Positions 8,388 through 20,202 of a stretch of DNA of 64,000 bases are shown one piece after another (the first letter of the stretch is position 1; the number at the start of each line of letters is the position of its first letter). Source of the stretch: Thalassobacillus sp. CUG 92003 (GTDB taxonomy: Bacteria; Bacillota; Bacilli; Bacillales; Halobacillaceae); NCBI RefSeq assembly GCF_013618635.1, contig NZ_JABLSJ010000004.1, positions 248,001-312,000 of the forward strand. The letters are read 5' to 3'. Under the pieces are notes generated by a model, which worked only from the letters and a program-made list of their open reading frames with translations, ran no database searches and was not told the origin of the DNA. A program made the translations under genes and the position numbers.

Positions 8388-11300
8388 CTAGAACAAGGAA
8401 AGCTGGTTCTCATCAGGCATCCCTTCGAGGCAGCCATGATGATCCAAATACTCTAACACGGTTTTGGAAATCCGACTGCGTTCTCTTAAATCCTGCTTGG
8501 AGAGAAATTCTCCGTCTTGCCGCACATTCTCAATGTTAATAGCAGCGTTAGTGCCAAGTCCATCCACAGCGTTAAACGGCGGAATAAGGGAATTTCCATC
8601 CACTACAAATTCAGATGCCGTCGAACGGTACAAATCAACTCGTTGAAAAGCATACCCACGTTCACACATTTCCAAACTTAATTCGAGTACAGTAAGCAGG
8701 CTTTTTTCTTTCGGAGGTGCATCCAAACCTTTCCCTTGAATCTCAACGATGCGGTTTCGAATGGCATCAGATCCCTCGACCATGGTCTCTAGTTCAAAAT
8801 CACTGGCTCTTACTGTAAAGTATGCCGCGTAAAAATAAATCGGGTAATGCACTTTGAAATAGGCAATCCGTACAGCCATTAAGACATAGGCAGCAGCGTG
8901 GGCCTTAGGGAACATGTACTTAATCTTTTTACACGATTCAATATACCAATCCGGCACGCCGTGATTTTTCATCTCTGCAATCCAATCATCCTGAAGGCCG
9001 CGCCCTTTTCGGACAAATTCCATGATTTTAAACGCCAAAGCCGGTTCCAAACCTCGATGGAGTAAGTACACCATGATGTCATCCCGGCAACCAATCACTT
9101 CCGGTAATGTGCATATACCATCATTGATCAGCTGTTCCGCGTTACCAAGCCAGACATCTGTGCCGTGGGACAATCCAGAGATGATCACAAGTTCTGCAAA
9201 TGTTTTAGGTTTGGTGTCTTCGAGCATCTGTCTAACGAAACGCGTGCCGAATTCAGGGACACCGAGCGTACCGGTTTTACACATGATTTGCTCAGGTGTG
9301 ACGCCGAGCGCCTCGGGACCGCTGAATATTTTCATGACTTCGGGGTCATCCACCGGAATTTCTTTTTGATCAATGCCACTTAAATCTTGCAACATTCTGA
9401 TCACCGTTGGATCATCATGACCGAGAATATCAAGTTTTAATAAGTTATCATGGATAGAATGAAAGTCAAAGTGCGTCGTTTTCCAATCCGATTTCGTATC
9501 ATCAGCCGGAAATTGAATCGGAGAAAAATCATATATTTCCTTATCATCAGGTACAACGATAATCCCGCCGGGGTGCTGTCCAGTGGTGCGTTTTACTCCG
9601 GTGCAGCCTTGAACCAGCCGATCGACCTCTGCGTTTTTGTACTGAAGTTGATGATCCCCAGCATATCCTTTCACAAATCCGTATGCCGTTTTTTCAGCGA
9701 CTGTGCCGATCGTTCCTGCACGGAACACTTTTTCTTCGCCAAATAACTCTTTTGTATAATTGTGCGCGATTGGCTGATATTCGCCGGAAAAGTTCAAATC
9801 GATATCGGGAACTTTATCACCTTTGAACCCGAGGAAGGTTTCAAACGGAATATCCTGGCCATCTTTATTGAATGCTTCCCCACATTTCGGACAATCCTTT
9901 TCGGGAAGATCGAACCCACTGCCGACAGAGCCATCATTGAAAAATTCATGATACTTGCATGATGGACAAACATAATGCGGCGGAAGAGGGTTAACCTCTG
10001 TAATGTTGGTCATTGTGGCCACAAATGATGAACCGACCGAACCACGCGATCCTACCAGATAACCATCTTCAAGCGACTTGGTTACCAGCTTTTGAGAAAT
10101 CAAATAGATGACAGCAAACCCATGCCCGATAATACTCTCCAGTTCCTTCTCGAGGCGGTCTGAAACAAGTTCGGGTACCGGGGAGCCATAGAGCGACTCT
10201 GCTTTCCGATAAGACATATTACGGATTTCTTCATCCGCGCCTTCAATATTTGGCGTATAAAGCTCATCACTGACAGGAACGACTTTGTCGATGCTCTCGT
10301 TTAAAGCATGTGGATTCGCCACCACCACTTGGTAGGCCGTATCCTCACCCAGAAAGCTGAAAGCGCTCAGCATGTCGTTGGTCGTTTTAAAGTGGACCTC
10401 AGGCAGGGTTTGACGGTTCAACGGATTGCCGCTCTGGGAAGCAATCAGTATTTCCCGATATTTTTTTTCATGAGGATCCAGATAATGGGTGTTCCCTGTA
10501 GCCACGACTTTCTTATTGAGTTTCTCAGCAAGCTGAACTAATTTTTTCAGAATGTCATAGATTTGCGCTTCACTCTGGACCAGTTCTTTTTCCAATAAAT
10601 GAGCATAATTCCCCGGGGGTTGAATTTCAATGTAGTCGTAGAATCCAGCCACTTTTTCAGCTTCTTCTGCCGACTTTTGCATCATGGTTTCAAACAATTC
10701 CCCTTTGTCACATCCTGAACCGATCAGAATGCCTTCTCTTAATTTGGAGAGTTTCGATCGCGGTATTCTCGGCACGCGGTAAAAATAATTGACATGTGCT
10801 TCGGACACAAGTTTATAAATATTTTTTAACCCTTGTTCACTTGTGGCCAACAACGTGCAGTGAGAAGGACGTGAGCGCTGATAAGCTTTTCCTTCTCCCA
10901 TGTAGTCATTGAGGCGTAAGTGGTTATCAATTCCACGCTCCATCGCACGCTTAACCAATTTCCATAGTAAATACCCTGTCGCTTCAGCATCATAGATAGC
11001 GCGGTGGTGCTGTGTCAATTCAATATCAAAGTGCTTACACAGCGTATTGAGGCGATGGTTTTTTAACTCTGGTACGAGAAAACGGGCTAATTCCAACGTA
11101 TCAATAACCGGATTTGTCGCTTTTCCGATGCCAATCTGTTTAAAACCTGCATTCAAAAATCCCATATCGAAACTGGCGTTATGGGCAACAAGAATGCCAT
11201 CTTCCATCCACGTGTTAAAATCCTCCAGGACATCACCAATCTCAGGTGCATCTTTTACCATGTCATCCGTAATCCCGGTCAGTTCAATCGTCGTTTGAGA

Positions 11301-12680
11301 TAGCGGATGATGGGGATTGGCAAACGACTCGAAGCGGTCGATGATTTCTCCCTGTTTAATTTTGACAGCGGCCAATTCGATGATTTTATCATAGACGGCT
11401 GAAAGGCCCGTCGTTTCAACGTCATATACAATATACTCGGCATCCTCGAGGTTGCGATCCTGCTCTTCGTACGCAATGGGAACACCGTCATCGACGAGAT
11501 TAGCTTCCACTCCGTATATGACTTTCACACCATGCTTCTCTCCTGCAGCATGTGCGTCTGGGTAAGCCTGAACGACGGCATGATCGGTAATAGCGATCGC
11601 TTCATGCCCCCATTTTCCGGCACGTTCAATTAAACGCTCAGGAGATACAGGTGCATCCATCTGACTCATCGTCGTATGAGCATGAAGCTCAATCCGTTTA
11701 GCACCTTCCTTGGCATCATCCATACGCATTCTGGGCTTCACTTCATTGATATCATTAGCCATCATCGTCAGTTCACTCGTGAAGTTATCGGTTTGGATGC
11801 TTCCTCTTGCTTTAATCCACATCCCCTCAGAGACGGCCTGGAACTGCGGAGCGTGATCATCACCTCGGGAAAACATTTTGATGGAAAAGGAGTCCGTATA
11901 ATCCGTTGCTTTAATCAACAGCAAATGCCTTCCGGAACGGAGCTCTTTTACGTCCACTTCAAATATGTAGCCTTGAATGATCATTCTGCGCTCTTCTTCT
12001 TCGATCGCCTCCATCGCAACAGGGTCTTCTTGGATACGATACCCTATTTCGATTGGTCCCTGATGAGATTGCTCCTCTTTCTGCTTCGCTTTTTCTTCCT
12101 GTTCTTTTACAGCCTGCTGAACAAACTGCTGATCTTCTTTTTGCCTTTGCTCCTGGAATTTTTGTAATTGTTCTTTTTCTTCTTTGACGCGGGTCACAAG
12201 GGTATAAGCAGGCAGGCCGAGCTTGTGACAGTAATGCGAAAACGGATCCAATAGGCGTTTTTTGACCGCAACGCTTTCTGCTTCATTCCGACAGGTTAAC
12301 ATAATGCGATTACCGTCAATTTCCGGTTTTTGTTCATGCAATAGATCTTTATACGCTGGGGACAATTGTTCCAGTGTTTGAATAAATAACCCCCAGTAAT
12401 CGCAAACGTCATCTTCTGCCAGCTTTTTGCTGTCCGTATAAAAGGTCCAATCCACCGTTGCTATATCTTTAAATGCTTCTTGTAAGTTCGCAGTAAAGAG
12501 TTGATAGACAGAGGGTGGCAAGGCTTTTTGAATGTTAAAGTGAAAATGCCACTTCTTTTCTAATTTATAGATGTCCAATTGCTGCAGTGAACTGTCTTGA
12601 AAATGAGCTGTCTTCAATTCTTCTGGGAGCTGAATTTGCTCCAATAATAATTCCATTTTTTCATGGTTCGTCACACCCAC
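8388..12680 (-). CDS. polC: DNA polymerase III alpha subunit, PolC type
   Basis: Replicative polymerase of low-GC Gram-positives with built-in proofreading; 1430 residues, full length. The order is an N-terminal domain, a charged coiled linker near residues 170-205, an OB domain, and a PHP domain ([12 protein letters not shown] near 330). The 3'-5' exonuclease is inserted within PHP (DVETTGL near 418). A zinc-binding CPSC...CPKC module lies near 903-930, and the catalytic [11 protein letters not shown] is near 957. HHG-type and C-terminal sequences end in NQLSLF, a likely beta-clamp binding tail. The start is GTG with SD GGGGAGGAA. Hairpins lie on both sides, so it can be expressed as its own unit. 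Confidence 0.98.
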   Translation of the reverse strand: MGVTNHEKMELLLEQIQLPEELKTAHFQDSSLQQLDIYKLEKKWHFHFNIQKALPPSVYQLFTANLQEAFKDIATVDWTFYTDSKKLAEDDVCDYWGLFIQTLEQLSPAYKDLLHEQKPEIDGNRIMLTCRNEAESVAVKKRLLDPFSHYCHKLGLPAYTLVTRVKEEKEQLQKFQEQRQKEDQQFVQQAVKEQEEKAKQKEEQSHQGPIEIGYRIQEDPVAMEAIEEEERRMIIQGYIFEVDVKELRSGRHLLLIKATDYTDSFSIKMFSRGDDHAPQFQAVSEGMWIKARGSIQTDNFTSELTMMANDINEVKPRMRMDDAKEGAKRIELHAHTTMSQMDAPVSPERLIERAGKWGHEAIAITDHAVVQAYPDAHAAGEKHGVKVIYGVEANLVDDGVPIAYEEQDRNLEDAEYIVYDVETTGLSAVYDKIIELAAVKIKQGEIIDRFESFANPHHPLSQTTIELTGITDDMVKDAPEIGDVLEDFNTWMEDGILVAHNASFDMGFLNAGFKQIGIGKATNPVIDTLELARFLVPELKNHRLNTLCKHFDIELTQHHRAIYDAEATGYLLWKLVKRAMERGIDNHLRLNDYMGEGKAYQRSRPSHCTLLATSEQGLKNIYKLVSEAHVNYFYRVPRIPRSKLSKLREGILIGSGCDKGELFETMMQKSAEEAEKVAGFYDYIEIQPPGNYAHLLEKELVQSEAQIYDILKKLVQLAEKLNKKVVATGNTHYLDPHEKKYREILIASQSGNPLNRQTLPEVHFKTTNDMLSAFSFLGEDTAYQVVVANPHALNESIDKVVPVSDELYTPNIEGADEEIRNMSYRKAESLYGSPVPELVSDRLEKELESIIGHGFAVIYLISQKLVTKSLEDGYLVGSRGSVGSSFVATMTNITEVNPLPPHYVCPSCKYHEFFNDGSVGSGFDLPEKDCPKCGEAFNKDGQDIPFETFLGFKGDKVPDIDLNFSGEYQPIAHNYTKELFGEEKVFRAGTIGTVAEKTAYGFVKGYAGDHQLQYKNAEVDRLVQGCTGVKRTTGQHPGGIIVVPDDKEIYDFSPIQFPADDTKSDWKTTHFDFHSIHDNLLKLDILGHDDPTVIRMLQDLSGIDQKEIPVDDPEVMKIFSGPEALGVTPEQIMCKTGTLGVPEFGTRFVRQMLEDTKPKTFAELVIISGLSHGTDVWLGNAEQLINDGICTLPEVIGCRDDIMVYLLHRGLEPALAFKIMEFVRKGRGLQDDWIAEMKNHGVPDWYIESCKKIKYMFPKAHAAAYVLMAVRIAYFKVHYPIYFYAAYFTVRASDFELETMVEGSDAIRNRIVEIQGKGLDAPPKEKSLLTVLELSLEMCERGYAFQRVDLYRSTASEFVVDGNSLIPPFNAVDGLGTNAAINIENVRQDGEFLSKQDLRERSRISKTVLEYLDHHGCLEGMPDENQLSLF

Positions 12681-12728
12681 TGTGATTCCTCCCCAATTCC
12701 TCTCGCGTTCAGTTGGTCTTTTTTCGAC

Positions 12729-12771
12729 AAACGAATACCCTTGCTTCTTACTTTAGCAAGGGTATTCGTTT
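12729..12771 (-). terminator. Terminator between proS and polC
   Basis: Perfect 17-bp inverted repeat (12729-12745 and 12755-12771, 9-base loop) just after the proS stop. The arm ends in TTCGTTT on the minus strand. It very likely terminates or attenuates proS transcripts before polC. Confidence 0.75.
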
Positions 12772-12795
12772 ACCGCAAGATACCTTTTTCTTATA

Positions 12796-14499
12796 TCAGG
12801 TTGAAAGCAATGTCTGTACATGGTCGATGATGTCGTGTTGCTCGTGTTCTGATTGATCCCCCGTCGCCCGCACTTTGAATTCCACAAGTCCATCACCGGC
12901 TCTTTTACCGACTGTGATACGAAGCGGAATACCGATTAAGTCACTGTCGGCAAATTTGACACCTGCTCGTTCTTTACGGTCATCATACAATACATCTATT
13001 CCTGATGCTTGTAACGATTGATACAAATCATCTGCAAGCAACTTCTGCTCCTCTTTTTTAGGGTTCATCGACAAGAGATGAACCTGATAAGGCGCCAGAT
13101 TCATCGGCCACGTTATGCCGTTATCATCATGATACTGCTCAACAATGGATGCCAGGGTGCGGGAGATACCAATACCATAGCAGCCCATGAGCATGGTATT
13201 CGATTTACCTTGAGCATCTAAATAAGAGGCATTCATCCGTTCAGCATAGAACGACCCCAATTTAAATACATGCCCGACTTCTATCCCTCTTGCAAACTGA
13301 ATGATGCCTTCCCCATCAGGAGACGGATCACCTTCTTTTATGAACCGCAAGTCTGCGTATGCCGACACTTTAAAATCGCGTCCAGGTGTTACATTGATAT
13401 AATGATACCCTTCTTCATTTGCACCGCACGAGACATTAACTAAGGACTCTACGGCCATATCGGCTATTACTTCCACGTCCTCGTTTACATCGACAGGGCC
13501 AAGCGAACCAAATCCTGAACCTATGACGCGCCGTGTATCTTCTTCAGATGCTAGATCAATCAAACTGGCATCATAATAATTCTTCAATTTCACATCATTC
13601 ACTTCATGATCCCCTCGCGTAATGACCATGACAAATGAACCGTCAATGTTGAACATGATAGACTTTAACCCTTTGTGCAGATCATGGCCTAAGTAATCCG
13701 CTACCTCCTGCATGGTTTTTTGCTCAGGGGTCGCCACCTTTTCCATCGGGCGGGATGTTTCCTGAGTCGCCTCGTGTTGTGTGATGACCGGGGCCATTTC
13801 CACGTTTGCTGCATAAGACGATGAGTCCGAATAAGCGATGACATCTTCTCCGACCTCAGACAACACCATAAACTCGTGGGTATCCTTGCCTCCCATGGCG
13901 CCCGAGTCTGCAATAACAGCACGGAAATTCAGCCCGCACCGACGGAATATGTTCGAGTAGGCGTCATACATCCGCTGGTAACTTTCGTCCAGACTTTCGT
14001 AAGACTCGTGAAAGGAATAGGCATCCTTCATCAAAAATTCACGACCACGCAATAGCCCAAAACGGGGCCGTTTTTCATCACGGAATTTATTTTGGATCTG
14101 AAATACGGTCAAGGGGAGTTTTTTATAGCTCTTGATCTCATCTCGGACAATGCTCGTCACCACTTCTTCATGCGTAGCGCCTAACGCAAATTCTCTTTCA
14201 TGGCGATCGTGCAGCCGCATCAGTTCAGGTCCGAACGTGTCCCACCGACCTGTCTCTTTCCAAAGTTCGGAAGGCTGCATGGCAGCCATGAGCATTTCTT
14301 GCGCCCCGGCCCGATCCATTTCTTCTCTCACAATCGCTTCCACTTTTTTTAATACACGATTTCCCAAAGGCAAGAAACTGTAAATACCGGACGCGATCTG
14401 ACGTATGTAACCCGCCCGGACTAACAGCTGATGACTTTTAATTTCTGCATCAGTCGGATTTTCTTTTAAAGTCGGTAACAGCATTTCACTTTGCTTCAT
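12796..14499 (-). CDS. proS: Prolyl-tRNA synthetase
   Basis: Class II synthetase of the bacterial type, 567 residues including the YbaK-like editing insertion in the middle. Class II motifs are visible: [17 protein letters not shown] near residue 38, [21 protein letters not shown] split around residue 140 (motif 2), and [17 protein letters not shown] near residue 440 (motif 3). The C-terminal anticodon-binding domain contains [20 protein letters not shown]. The start is ATG with SD GAGGTGTAAGG. No T-box leader is visible upstream. It is bounded by hairpins on both sides. Confidence 0.97.
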   Translation of the reverse strand: MKQSEMLLPTLKENPTDAEIKSHQLLVRAGYIRQIASGIYSFLPLGNRVLKKVEAIVREEMDRAGAQEMLMAAMQPSELWKETGRWDTFGPELMRLHDRHEREFALGATHEEVVTSIVRDEIKSYKKLPLTVFQIQNKFRDEKRPRFGLLRGREFLMKDAYSFHESYESLDESYQRMYDAYSNIFRRCGLNFRAVIADSGAMGGKDTHEFMVLSEVGEDVIAYSDSSSYAANVEMAPVITQHEATQETSRPMEKVATPEQKTMQEVADYLGHDLHKGLKSIMFNIDGSFVMVITRGDHEVNDVKLKNYYDASLIDLASEEDTRRVIGSGFGSLGPVDVNEDVEVIADMAVESLVNVSCGANEEGYHYINVTPGRDFKVSAYADLRFIKEGDPSPDGEGIIQFARGIEVGHVFKLGSFYAERMNASYLDAQGKSNTMLMGCYGIGISRTLASIVEQYHDDNGITWPMNLAPYQVHLLSMNPKKEEQKLLADDLYQSLQASGIDVLYDDRKERAGVKFADSDLIGIPLRITVGKRAGDGLVEFKVRATGDQSEHEQHDIIDHVQTLLST

Positions 14500-14568
14500 T
14501 CCTTACACCTCAATTCATGTACTATAGGGAGAGCTATTACACATATTGTAAGCCCCCTTAATTAAAAA

Positions 14569-14604
14569 CTGGAAGTAAAGTAATGCACCATTCTTTACTT
14601 CCAG
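14569..14604 (-). terminator. Terminator after rseP
   Basis: Perfect 12-bp inverted repeat (14569-14580 and 14593-14604), core CTGGAAGTAAAG, followed on the minus strand by a TTTTTAATTAA tract. It lies 9 bases after the rseP stop and separates the uppS-cdsA-dxr-rseP unit from proS. Confidence 0.7.
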
Positions 14605-14612
14605 ATGTAAGC

Positions 14613-15869
14613 TCATAAAAACAAGCGTTGTATATCATTCCAGGTTACAACGAGCATCAGTAACATCAATAGCGCAAACCCGATAAAGTGTACGATGCCT
14701 TCTTTTTGCGGATCAATGGGTTTGCCTCTTATCCCTTCAAGTCCGACGAATAACAGTCGGCCGCCATCTAGTGCCGGTAGTGGGAGTAGATTGATGATAC
14801 CAAGATTCACACTCAATATGGCTGTCCACATCATAAAGTTCGTGAAGCCTGTCTGCACGATGCGATCCGTCGTATCATAAATCCCGACAGGGCCCGAGAG
14901 CATATCTAGCGAGAACTGCCCGGTCACAAGTTTACCCAGATTGACTAAGATGAGCTGCCCCCATTCATACGTTTGGGTAAAACCGTATTGCGTCGTCTTT
15001 AAGAACGATTCTTCAAAAGCTCGTTCGACGCCGATCCTCACCGTCGTCACATCCTGTGCCTCCACCGATTCGGGCGTAACACTCAGCGATTGCTCAGCAC
15101 CGTCCCTCAATACAACCACACTTAATTGTTCATCAGGATGGTCTCTGATTATAGTGGTAAACTCTTCCCAGCTGGCAACACTTTCACCTTCTATGGACAC
15201 GACTTCATCGCCTGCTTGGAAACCTGCCGCTTCAGCAGGAGAGTTTTCCACGATATCCCCCATCTTCGCTTCTTCCACAGGAACACCTTGAATAAGTCCT
15301 AAGATGAAGAAAAGCACCACGGCAAGAACAAAGTTCATGAGAGGCCCTGCAAAAAGCTGCATGGCCCGCTGCGGAACTGATTTAGAAGCAAACTGTCGGT
15401 TGAATGGCGCAATTTGTGTTTCTTTTTCGTCCATGACGAACAATGCTTTAGGGTCCACTTCAAAACCGAGCTTTTCATCCTCATCAACTTCATATCCTTC
15501 AATGACGAGGCGGTGATCCAAATCAGCATGTTCCACTTCAATCACTCTTGCCTGGGGATGTTTTGATTTGTTATTGACGATAATACGATTCACTTTGCCG
15601 CTTTCATTGAATTCCAGCCCCACATGATGGCCAGGCTTAAGCTCAATGATTTCCGGATCTTCCCCTGCGACTCTGACATACCCCCCGATCGGGAGCAGCC
15701 TGATGGTATAAAGCGTTTCGTTTTTCATAAATGAAAAGATTTTAGGACCAAAACCTATAGCAAATTCACGCGCAAGCATGCCGGCTCGCTTAGCAAATAT
15801 GAGATGCCCCCACTCATGAACAAAGACGAGCAGTCCAAACATGAGTATAAATGCGATCACTGTTGTCAA
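14613..15869 (-). CDS. rseP: Site-2 intramembrane metalloprotease RseP (RasP)
   Basis: About 418 residues. It cuts transmembrane segments such as anti-sigma factors and leftover signal peptides in the membrane. The zinc motif HEWGH lies near residue 18 in the first membrane segment, and the second metal motif [12 protein letters not shown] is near residue 362. A PDZ domain ([17 protein letters not shown]) lies near 215-260. I prefer the TTG at 15869, since the GTG at 15878 overlaps the SD (AAGGAAGG); B. subtilis RasP has a similar N-terminus and 422 residues. It follows dxr by 16 bases and ends its operon. Confidence 0.94.
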   Translation of the reverse strand: MTTVIAFILMFGLLVFVHEWGHLIFAKRAGMLAREFAIGFGPKIFSFMKNETLYTIRLLPIGGYVRVAGEDPEIIELKPGHHVGLEFNESGKVNRIIVNNKSKHPQARVIEVEHADLDHRLVIEGYEVDEDEKLGFEVDPKALFVMDEKETQIAPFNRQFASKSVPQRAMQLFAGPLMNFVLAVVLFFILGLIQGVPVEEAKMGDIVENSPAEAAGFQAGDEVVSIEGESVASWEEFTTIIRDHPDEQLSVVVLRDGAEQSLSVTPESVEAQDVTTVRIGVERAFEESFLKTTQYGFTQTYEWGQLILVNLGKLVTGQFSLDMLSGPVGIYDTTDRIVQTGFTNFMMWTAILSVNLGIINLLPLPALDGGRLLFVGLEGIRGKPIDPQKEGIVHFIGFALLMLLMLVVTWNDIQRLFL

Positions 15870-15885
15870 ATGAAGCACCTTCCTT

Positions 15886-17031
15886 TTAATTTATATAGGA
15901 CTTTATCTGCTGCCTAGTAACTTGATCGATATGCAGGATGGTCTCAAGATCTGGTTGTTCGATGCGATTGTGATTCGATAATGCGTCTTCGATAAAGTCT
16001 TCGATTTGCAGAAACGTAATTTTACCCTGCAAAAACAGCTGCACCGCTTCCTCATTCGCGGCATTAAGGACAGTCGGCATCGAGCCTCCTTCCCTGCCAG
16101 CCTCGAATGCCATACGTAAGCAAGGGAAACGGGCAAAATCCATTTTTTCAAAGTTCAAGGTCGCAATTTCCTCTAATTGAAGTCTTTTTGTCGTCGGAAG
16201 TTCAAAACGACCAGGATATGTCAAAGCATACTGGATCGGCACTTTCATATCCGGGGTCCCCAGTTGGGCAATTACATTTCCGTCAACATACTCGACCATA
16301 GAATGGATGACACTTTCTCTATGAAGAATAACATGTATTTTCTCATAAGGCACGCCAAAAAGCCAATGTGCTTCAATGACTTCTAATCCTTTGTTCATCA
16401 TCGAAGCCGAATCCACCGTAATTTTAGCCCCCATGCTCCAGTTTGGATGATTCAAGGCATCTTCAACCGTCACATCAGCAAGTTGGTCTCTTGTCTTGTC
16501 ACGAAAGCTTCCGCCAGAGGCGGTGATCATCAGCTGATCAATATGATGATGCATTTCCCCATTCAATGCTTGATGAATAGCAGAATGCTCGCTGTCTACC
16601 GGAAGCAGAGAGACATTATGTTTTCGAGCAGCTTCCATAACAAGATGGCCTGCTGTCACAAGCGTTTCCTTATTTGCAATGGCAATTGTTTTACCTGCTT
16701 CAATGGCCTGCAAGGTTGACCGCAGCCCGATACTTCCCATAACAGCATTGACTAAAATATCAACATCTGGATCCGTGCTTGCTTCGATCATCCCCTCGGA
16801 ACCGGTCAATATCCGCTTGTGGGAGATGAGCCGTTCCAATTCTTTTTTCGTTTGAGGGCTCTGCACGACGATAATGTCAGGTTGAAATTCTTGAATGATC
16901 GGAAGGGCTTTATCCACATTTTGCCCAAACGCAAGAGCATGTAACGAAAATTTATCAGGGTGCAGCCTAATGACTTCAAGGGTTTGCATCCCGATTGAGC
17001 CGGTAGCCCCGAGTAAACTGATATGCTTCAT
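15886..17031 (-). CDS. dxr: 1-deoxy-D-xylulose 5-phosphate reductoisomerase
   Basis: Second step of the MEP isoprenoid pathway, making 2-C-methyl-D-erythritol 4-phosphate with NADPH. 381 residues. The NADPH loop [15 protein letters not shown] lies near residue 6, ANKETLV near 122, and the metal/substrate motifs [14 protein letters not shown] near 146 and TASGGSFRD near 175. [19 protein letters not shown] near 208 is also typical. It sits between cdsA and rseP, feeding the undecaprenyl chain made by UppS from the same operon. Confidence 0.97.
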   Translation of the reverse strand: MKHISLLGATGSIGMQTLEVIRLHPDKFSLHALAFGQNVDKALPIIQEFQPDIIVVQSPQTKKELERLISHKRILTGSEGMIEASTDPDVDILVNAVMGSIGLRSTLQAIEAGKTIAIANKETLVTAGHLVMEAARKHNVSLLPVDSEHSAIHQALNGEMHHHIDQLMITASGGSFRDKTRDQLADVTVEDALNHPNWSMGAKITVDSASMMNKGLEVIEAHWLFGVPYEKIHVILHRESVIHSMVEYVDGNVIAQLGTPDMKVPIQYALTYPGRFELPTTKRLQLEEIATLNFEKMDFARFPCLRMAFEAGREGGSMPTVLNAANEEAVQLFLQGKITFLQIEDFIEDALSNHNRIEQPDLETILHIDQVTRQQIKSYIN

Positions 17032-17052
17032 GAAATCCGCTCCTATGACAAG

Positions 17053-17844
17053 CTATGTTATAAAATTAATTAAATGCAACAGGGGCAAGATAAAGATCAA
17101 ACTATCAAAACGATCTAAAACGCCCCCGTGCCCCGGCAGAATATTTCCTGAATCTTTGACTGCGTAATGACGCTTAAACGCTGACTCCACTAAGTCGCCA
17201 ATCTGCCCAAAAATTGAGACGAATACAGTGACGAGAAGGGTCAGGAAGGTCGAAGCATGGACAGGTTCCACCCATTGAAATATCAAGGCAACCACACATG
17301 CCAGGACGATTCCTCCTATGGCTCCTTCGACTGTTTTCTTTGGGCTGATTTTCGGCCATAATTTAGTTTTACCAAACGCCCGGCCGAACAAGTAGGCGCC
17401 TGTGTCAGTCGCCCAAACGACGAAGAGGGCATAAAACACATAATGAATCCCTGCCATTTCGGTTTCGATCAAATAATTGAAACCCATCCCGACATAAATG
17501 ACGGATATAAGCAGAAAGCCTGCATCATCAAATGTGAATTTATTTTTCACTAACACGGTATAACTCAGCAGTAATAAAACGGCCAGCAGGGTGAGCTCTG
17601 CTTTTGATATGGCTATTTCCAGCCCTGTAATCAATTGTTGTTCAGGGAGCATTAAACACCACATCAGTACCATTGCGATGATGGAGGACACGGAATAACG
17701 CGCAATCTTTTTCATGCGCATTAATTCATATAAGCCTATCGTTGCAAGTGTATACACAAATACTTGAAATGGCGTGCCTCCAAGTAACACCATTGATAGG
17801 ATGATGAGGACATAAAATACAGATGATATCGTTCTTTGTTTCAT
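17053..17844 (-). CDS. cdsA: Phosphatidate cytidylyltransferase
   Basis: Makes CDP-diacylglycerol, the precursor of membrane phospholipids. 263 residues, largely hydrophobic with about seven membrane segments. The CdsA signature near the C-terminus is complete: GDLVESAFKRHYAVKD followed by LPGHGGVLDRFDS. It lies between uppS and dxr with 13-21 base gaps, as one operon of envelope precursor genes. Confidence 0.96.
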   Translation of the reverse strand: MKQRTISSVFYVLIILSMVLLGGTPFQVFVYTLATIGLYELMRMKKIARYSVSSIIAMVLMWCLMLPEQQLITGLEIAISKAELTLLAVLLLLSYTVLVKNKFTFDDAGFLLISVIYVGMGFNYLIETEMAGIHYVFYALFVVWATDTGAYLFGRAFGKTKLWPKISPKKTVEGAIGGIVLACVVALIFQWVEPVHASTFLTLLVTVFVSIFGQIGDLVESAFKRHYAVKDSGNILPGHGGVLDRFDSLIFILPLLHLINFIT

Positions 17845-17857
17845 AAGCGTTCACACC

Positions 17858-18625
17858 TTATACCCCGCCGTACCGACGTTTGCGATTTTGGTAATCGTAC
17901 AGCGCTCTTTCAAACAGCGTCTCATCGAAGTCAGGCCAAAACACGTCTGTGAACCAAAACTCCGCATAAGCGAGCTGCCATAGCAAAAAATTGCTTAAGC
18001 GCTGTTCACCGCTTGTTCGAATCAATAAATCGGGTTCGATCAAGTCTGACGTGAACATATGATTTTCAAACAGCGTTTCGTCAATTTGATCGGCTGTCAA
18101 TTGACCACTCTTCACTTTCACTGAAATCTGCTTTACTGCCTCGACCATTTCGTACCTGCTCCCATAATTCAAGGCGAAATTCAGAATAAGCCCATCATTA
18201 TGCTTCGTACGTTCAATTGCTTCATTTACAGCATGGCGCGTATGTTCAGGCAAAGCATCAACCTCACCGATTGTTTGGACTTGGACATTTTTCTCCAACA
18301 GTTCGGGAAGATATGTATTAAGAAAGTCGACAGGCAGCTTCATCAGGAATTCGACCTCTTTTTTCGGCCGCTTCCAATTCTCAGTAGAGAAAGCATACAA
18401 GGTCAACACGTTCACACCTAAATCTGAGGCATGCCGTACCACCTTTTTTACCACGTTCATGCCTTCTTTGTGCCCTGCAATTCTGGGCATGCCGCGATTT
18501 TTGGCCCAACGGCCATTCCCATCCATGATGATCGCAACATGTTTAGGTAAATGATCACCCTCAAGTCCGATTGGTTGCTCTGTTTTATTCAATTTAGCGT
18601 TACGAAATGGAAACTTGATTGGCAT
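17858..18625 (-). CDS. uppS: Undecaprenyl diphosphate synthase
   Basis: Cis-prenyltransferase that builds the C55 lipid carrier for cell-wall synthesis. 255 residues. HVAIIMDGNGRWAKNRGM near residue 29 holds the catalytic Asp and diphosphate-binding residues; FSTENWKRP near 100 and the LIRTSGEQRLSNFLLWQ block near 202 are further hallmarks. Start ATG with SD GGAGGATTG. It follows frr across a hairpin and an AT-rich stretch that may hold its promoter. Confidence 0.97.
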   Translation of the reverse strand: MPIKFPFRNAKLNKTEQPIGLEGDHLPKHVAIIMDGNGRWAKNRGMPRIAGHKEGMNVVKKVVRHASDLGVNVLTLYAFSTENWKRPKKEVEFLMKLPVDFLNTYLPELLEKNVQVQTIGEVDALPEHTRHAVNEAIERTKHNDGLILNFALNYGSRYEMVEAVKQISVKVKSGQLTADQIDETLFENHMFTSDLIEPDLLIRTSGEQRLSNFLLWQLAYAEFWFTDVFWPDFDETLFERALYDYQNRKRRYGGV

Positions 18626-18735
18626 GGTTCAATCCTCCAATAGGGATAATCATATATTATTATATACTATTATCGTACATCATGCTGTTATTCACTTAAA
18701 GTATCCGTTTGGAAGCATATGTTCTCAGTTCACGT

Positions 18736-18776
18736 AGAAAAGCCGCGCTGGCAGAACGATGCCGCGCGGCTTTTCT
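18736..18776 (-). terminator. Terminator after frr
   Basis: Perfect 13-bp inverted repeat (18736-18748 and 18764-18776), core AAAAGCCGCGC, ending in CTTTTCT on the minus strand. It lies about 30 bases after the frr stop and separates the rpsB-tsf-pyrH-frr group from uppS. Confidence 0.75.
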
Positions 18777-18804
18777 GAATGTAGTCTTCCAGCTAAACGT
18801 TAAC

Positions 18805-19362
18805 TTATACTTCCATAATTTCCGACTCTTTATTTTTGGCGAGCTTATCAACTTCATCTACGAACTTATCAGTCTCTTTTTGGACGTCATCCTGGTAAGA
18901 ACGGAGATCATCCTTCGTGAGATCGCTGTCTTTTTCCAACTTCTTGAGACGGTCATTGCTATCACGACGGATGTTTCGGATCTGGACTTTATATTCTTCA
19001 GCATATTTATTGACGACCTTCGTCAAATCCTTGCGTCGCTCTTCAGTCAGAGCCGGAATATTGATACGGATGATGTTGCCGTCACTAGAAGGCGCTACGC
19101 CGATGTCAGCTTTCTGGATCGCTTTTTCTATTTCAGAAATAGCTGACTTATCGTACGGTGTGACCACGAGCATCCGCGGTTCCGGAGCAGATACTTGAGC
19201 CAGTTGGTTCAACGGAGTAGATGCACCGTAATAATCCACATATATATTGTCTAAAATGTTCGGATTAGCACGACCTGCCCTTACTGTAGCTATCTGCTTT
19301 GAAAAAGCCTGGAGCGCTTCATTCATTTTCTGTTTCGTTTCTTTGATTATCGCGTCAGACAC
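18805..19362 (-). CDS. frr: Ribosome recycling factor
   Basis: Works with EF-G to split post-termination ribosomes. I choose the GTG at 19362: it leaves 8 bases to the GGGGG SD and gives 185 residues, the standard length. The ATG two codons upstream is only 2 bases from the SD. Family motifs are [22 protein letters not shown] near residue 26 (split), [20 protein letters not shown] near 150, and [15 protein letters not shown] near 105. It directly follows pyrH. Confidence 0.96.
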   Translation of the reverse strand: MSDAIIKETKQKMNEALQAFSKQIATVRAGRANPNILDNIYVDYYGASTPLNQLAQVSAPEPRMLVVTPYDKSAISEIEKAIQKADIGVAPSSDGNIIRINIPALTEERRKDLTKVVNKYAEEYKVQIRNIRRDSNDRLKKLEKDSDLTKDDLRSYQDDVQKETDKFVDEVDKLAKNKESEIMEV

Positions 19363-19364
19363 TA

Positions 19365-20087
19365 TCATTTCCCCCTAACAATCGTTCCAATATTTTCACC
19401 CATGACTGCTTTTTTAATATTACCTTCTTCACCTATAGAGAATACCAATAAATCAATATCATTGTCCATACATAAAGAAGAAGCTGTTGAATCCATAACC
19501 CCTAAACCTTCATTTAAAACATCAAGATATGAAAGCTGGTCATATTTTTGGGCATCCTCGTTCAATTTCGGGTCATCCGTGTAGACCCCATCCACGTTAT
19601 TTTTAGCCATTAAAATAACATCGGCTTCCACTTCCGCAGCGCGCAAGGCCGCTGTTGTATCCGTTGAAAAATAGGGATTTCCAGTGCCTGCAGCAAATAT
19701 GACGACGCGTTTTTTCTCCAAATGGCGAATCGCTTTACGCCTTATATAAGGCTCAGCCACTTGTCTCATTTCAATTGAGGTTTGCACGCGCGTAGGTATG
19801 CCCATGTTTTCCAAGCTGTCCTGAAGCGCCAGGGAATTCATGACTGTTGCAAGCATTCCCATATAATCGGCATTAGCTCGGTCCATTCCCATTTGGCTGC
19901 CGACCTTTCCACGCCATATATTACCGCCGCCTACTACAACAGCAACTTCCACACCTAATTCTGCTACTTCTTTTACCTGGCGGGCAATGGATTGAATAAC
20001 ACCGGGTTCTATACCGAACCCATCTTGTCCACATAAAGCTTCACCACTTAATTTTAATACGATGCGACGATATCGAGCATGTGCCAT
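19365..20087 (-). CDS. pyrH: UMP kinase
   Basis: Phosphorylates UMP to UDP; the bacterial enzyme is an amino-acid-kinase-fold hexamer. From the ATG at 20087 (SD GGAGGTAAC) it has 240 residues, the B. subtilis length; a longer frame to 20126 is not conserved. [14 protein letters not shown] near residue 6, [11 protein letters not shown] near 46, [20 protein letters not shown] (near 125) and [13 protein letters not shown] near 152 are characteristic. Its TGA overlaps the ATG two codons upstream of the preferred frr start. Confidence 0.97.
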   Translation of the reverse strand: MAHARYRRIVLKLSGEALCGQDGFGIEPGVIQSIARQVKEVAELGVEVAVVVGGGNIWRGKVGSQMGMDRANADYMGMLATVMNSLALQDSLENMGIPTRVQTSIEMRQVAEPYIRRKAIRHLEKKRVVIFAAGTGNPYFSTDTTAALRAAEVEADVILMAKNNVDGVYTDDPKLNEDAQKYDQLSYLDVLNEGLGVMDSTASSLCMDNDIDLLVFSIGEEGNIKKAVMGENIGTIVRGK

Positions 20088-20162
20088 AGTTACCTCCATA
20101 TATTCACTGTTGAAATAGACGTACATTTTGTTAGAGCATCATTCGCCTATGTAAGGGTTTGA

Positions 20163-20191
20163 AAATAGGGAACACCATGTGTCCCCTATTT
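20163..20191 (-). terminator. Terminator after tsf
   Basis: 13-bp inverted repeat with one mismatch (20163-20175 and 20179-20191), core AAATAGGG, ending in CTATTTTC on the minus strand, 11 bases after the tsf stop. It probably reduces readthrough from rpsB-tsf into pyrH. Confidence 0.6.
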
Positions 20192-20202
20192 CTCCCTCGC
20201 TA

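Noticed and set aside
11676-12167. 163-codon plus-strand frame opposite polC
   Set aside because: It lies wholly inside polC; the Leu/Phe-rich translation reflects the antisense of a Gln/Glu/Lys-rich coiled linker.
14500-14612. T-box leader for proS
   Set aside because: The upstream gap is only about 110 bases and holds the rseP hairpin. The T-box core sequence and antiterminator are not present.
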